Below, in pieces: positions 63,020 to 64,000 of a DNA stretch of 64,000 nt. Source of the DNA: Psychrobium sp. MM17-31 (lineage in GTDB: Bacteria; Pseudomonadota; Gammaproteobacteria; Enterobacterales; Psychrobiaceae); the NCBI RefSeq assembly GCF_022347785.1, contig NZ_JAKRGA010000009.1, forward strand, positions 1-64,000, given 5' to 3'. Position 1 is the first letter of the stretch. Each line of letters starts with the position of its first letter. The notes under the pieces are model-generated. The model was not told where the DNA came from. It worked only from the letters and a program-made list of their open reading frames with translations, and ran no database searches. The translations under genes were made by a program, and so were the position numbers.

Positions 63020-63946
63020 ATGATTGTTTATAATTTTGGTTCGATAAACATTGATCATGTTTATCGAGTTTCGCATTTCGTCCGTCCCGGTGAGACCATG
63101 ACATCTAATGATTATCAGCAGGTGTTAGGTGGTAAGGGAGCCAATCAATCTATTGCCCTCGGACGCGCTCAATGCCAGGTAAAACACGTTGGCGCAATTT
63201 CTCACAGTGATAAAGGCCTGTTAGAGGTTTTAAAAAACAGCAATGTTGACGTGTCTGAAGTTGTTTTGGGCGATGTACCCACTGGTCACGCCATTATTCA
63301 AGTTAATGATGAAGCTGAAAATGCCATTGTCTTATTTGCTGGTGCTAACCACTGTATTACTTCGCAGCAGATTGATAGCGTCTTAAGTCAAGCATCGAAA
63401 GATGATTGGGTTTTACTGCAAAATGAAACTAATAATATTGATGTCATTATCGAACGTGCAAAGCACTTTGGATTATCGGTAGCCTTTAATCCTGCACCGA
63501 TGAATGCTGATGTAGTTAAGCCATTAATTGAACATATCGATTTACTGATTGTGAATGAAGTTGAAGCGATGGATCTCTGTGGTGTTGACTCTGTTGCTAG
63601 CGCGCAGCAGCAATTACAAACCAGCTATCCAGAATTAAAAGTGATGCTGACCTTAGGTAGTCAAGGGGTACGTTACTTACATCAAAACAATGTTGTTGAA
63701 GTCAATGCATTTAGTGTTGATGCGGTTGATACAACTGCCGCTGGCGATACCTTTATTGGCTATGCATTAGCTGGATTACAATCTATTTCTTATAAGCATC
63801 AGTCTGGTAATGACGAACAATCCGTAGAACAAGTATTGCGCCGAGCTTGTGCTGCATCGGCACTGTGTGTCACTAAACATGGCGCATCTAGCGCTATTCC
63901 ACCTTTAGCAAGCGTTAACGAGTTTTTGGAGCAGCACGATGCGTAA
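63020..63946 (+). CDS. rbsK: Ribokinase
   Basis: A 308-residue PfkB-family sugar kinase that phosphorylates ribose. N-terminal features include NFGSINIDHVYRV and the signature GGKGANQSIALGRA. The C-terminal ATP/anion-hole motif is DTTAAGDTFIGY, containing the catalytic Asp. It overlaps the nucleoside hydrolase gene by eight bases, so ribose released from nucleosides would feed this kinase. Confidence 0.93.
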   Translation: MIVYNFGSINIDHVYRVSHFVRPGETMTSNDYQQVLGGKGANQSIALGRAQCQVKHVGAISHSDKGLLEVLKNSNVDVSEVVLGDVPTGHAIIQVNDEAENAIVLFAGANHCITSQQIDSVLSQASKDDWVLLQNETNNIDVIIERAKHFGLSVAFNPAPMNADVVKPLIEHIDLLIVNEVEAMDLCGVDSVASAQQQLQTSYPELKVMLTLGSQGVRYLHQNNVVEVNAFSVDAVDTTAAGDTFIGYALAGLQSISYKHQSGNDEQSVEQVLRRACAASALCVTKHGASSAIPPLASVNEFLEQHDA

Positions 63947-64000
63947 AATTATTATAGATACCGATCCGGGGATCGATGACGCTATGGCCATCTTGTTGGC
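63939..64000 (+). CDS. Nucleoside hydrolase, 5' end only
   Basis: The first 20 codons (MRKIIIDTDPGIDDAMAILL) show the DTDPGIDDA calcium-binding motif of inosine/uridine-preferring nucleoside hydrolases, which split nucleosides into base and ribose. The gene continues beyond the window. It overlaps the ribokinase gene by eight bases, so the two are translationally coupled. Confidence 0.9.
   Translation, partial: MRKIIIDTDPGIDDAMAILL

Noticed and set aside
1-64000. CRISPR arrays, tRNA genes, integrase/attachment sites or prophage modules
   Set aside because: I looked for regular repeats with spacers, cloverleaf/TTCGA arms and phage gene order and found none.

Overview
The window reads as chromosomal DNA of a marine-type gammaproteobacterium, most likely in or near the Alteromonadales (Shewanella/Colwellia-like). 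The basis is the moderate GC, the gammaproteobacterial 5S rRNA, the conserved dnaB-alr-dsbC block, and many chemoreceptors, TetR/LysR regulators, GGDEF and TonB proteins. This placement is inferred from recognisable families, not from a database search. Almost all the DNA is coding. I see no tRNA, CRISPR array, prophage or transposase gene.

Layout. 1-143: end of an rRNA operon (5S 3' part plus terminator). 144-632: gene-free, with a strongly structured 145-nt element. 633-3769: a degenerate periplasmic 5'-nucleotidase-like protein translationally coupled to a membrane diguanylate cyclase. 3870-9095: TetR regulator and a three-gene MMPL/RND export operon sharing one palindromic operator motif. 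9145-16799: TPR/ATP-grasp protein, dihaem peroxidase with chemoreceptor, FAH hydrolase, quinone oxidoreductase with LysR, lipoprotein. 16868-21484: GST, CurA-like reductase, Fe-alcohol dehydrogenase, DJ-1/PfpI protein and a divergent LysR, an aldehyde/electrophile-stress type cluster. 21557-24642: two TetR regulators and FadD. 24810-25078: a MITE-like element next to the promoter of a RegB/RegA redox two-component pair. 26955-29691: TonB receptor and DUF924 protein.

29781-36539 holds two converging, paralogous ECF sigma / membrane anti-sigma-like / PDZ-protein cassettes. Both sigma genes have the same GCGACG-type element about 62 nt upstream of the start. 36651-38192: small conserved proteins (DUF2007, DUF1287). 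38201-46199 holds a four-gene SMC-condensin-like operon of the Wadjet/MksBEFG type in the order ATPase, MksE-like, kleisin, TOPRIM nuclease, with a divergent two-TM protein beside it. This is the clearest candidate defence/genome-surveillance system here. 46196-50228: cytochrome b561, DnaB, Alr, DsbC.

50222-56114 looks like one envelope-glycosylation module: two-component system, GT-C transferase, polyprenyl-P GT2, GtrA-type flippase and GalU. 56189-59466: orphan response regulator, a membrane-anchored HEFGH zinc metallopeptidase and two small proteins. 59884-64000: porin, Cache chemoreceptor, ribokinase and the start of a nucleoside hydrolase, suggesting nucleoside/ribose use. The last gene runs off the window.
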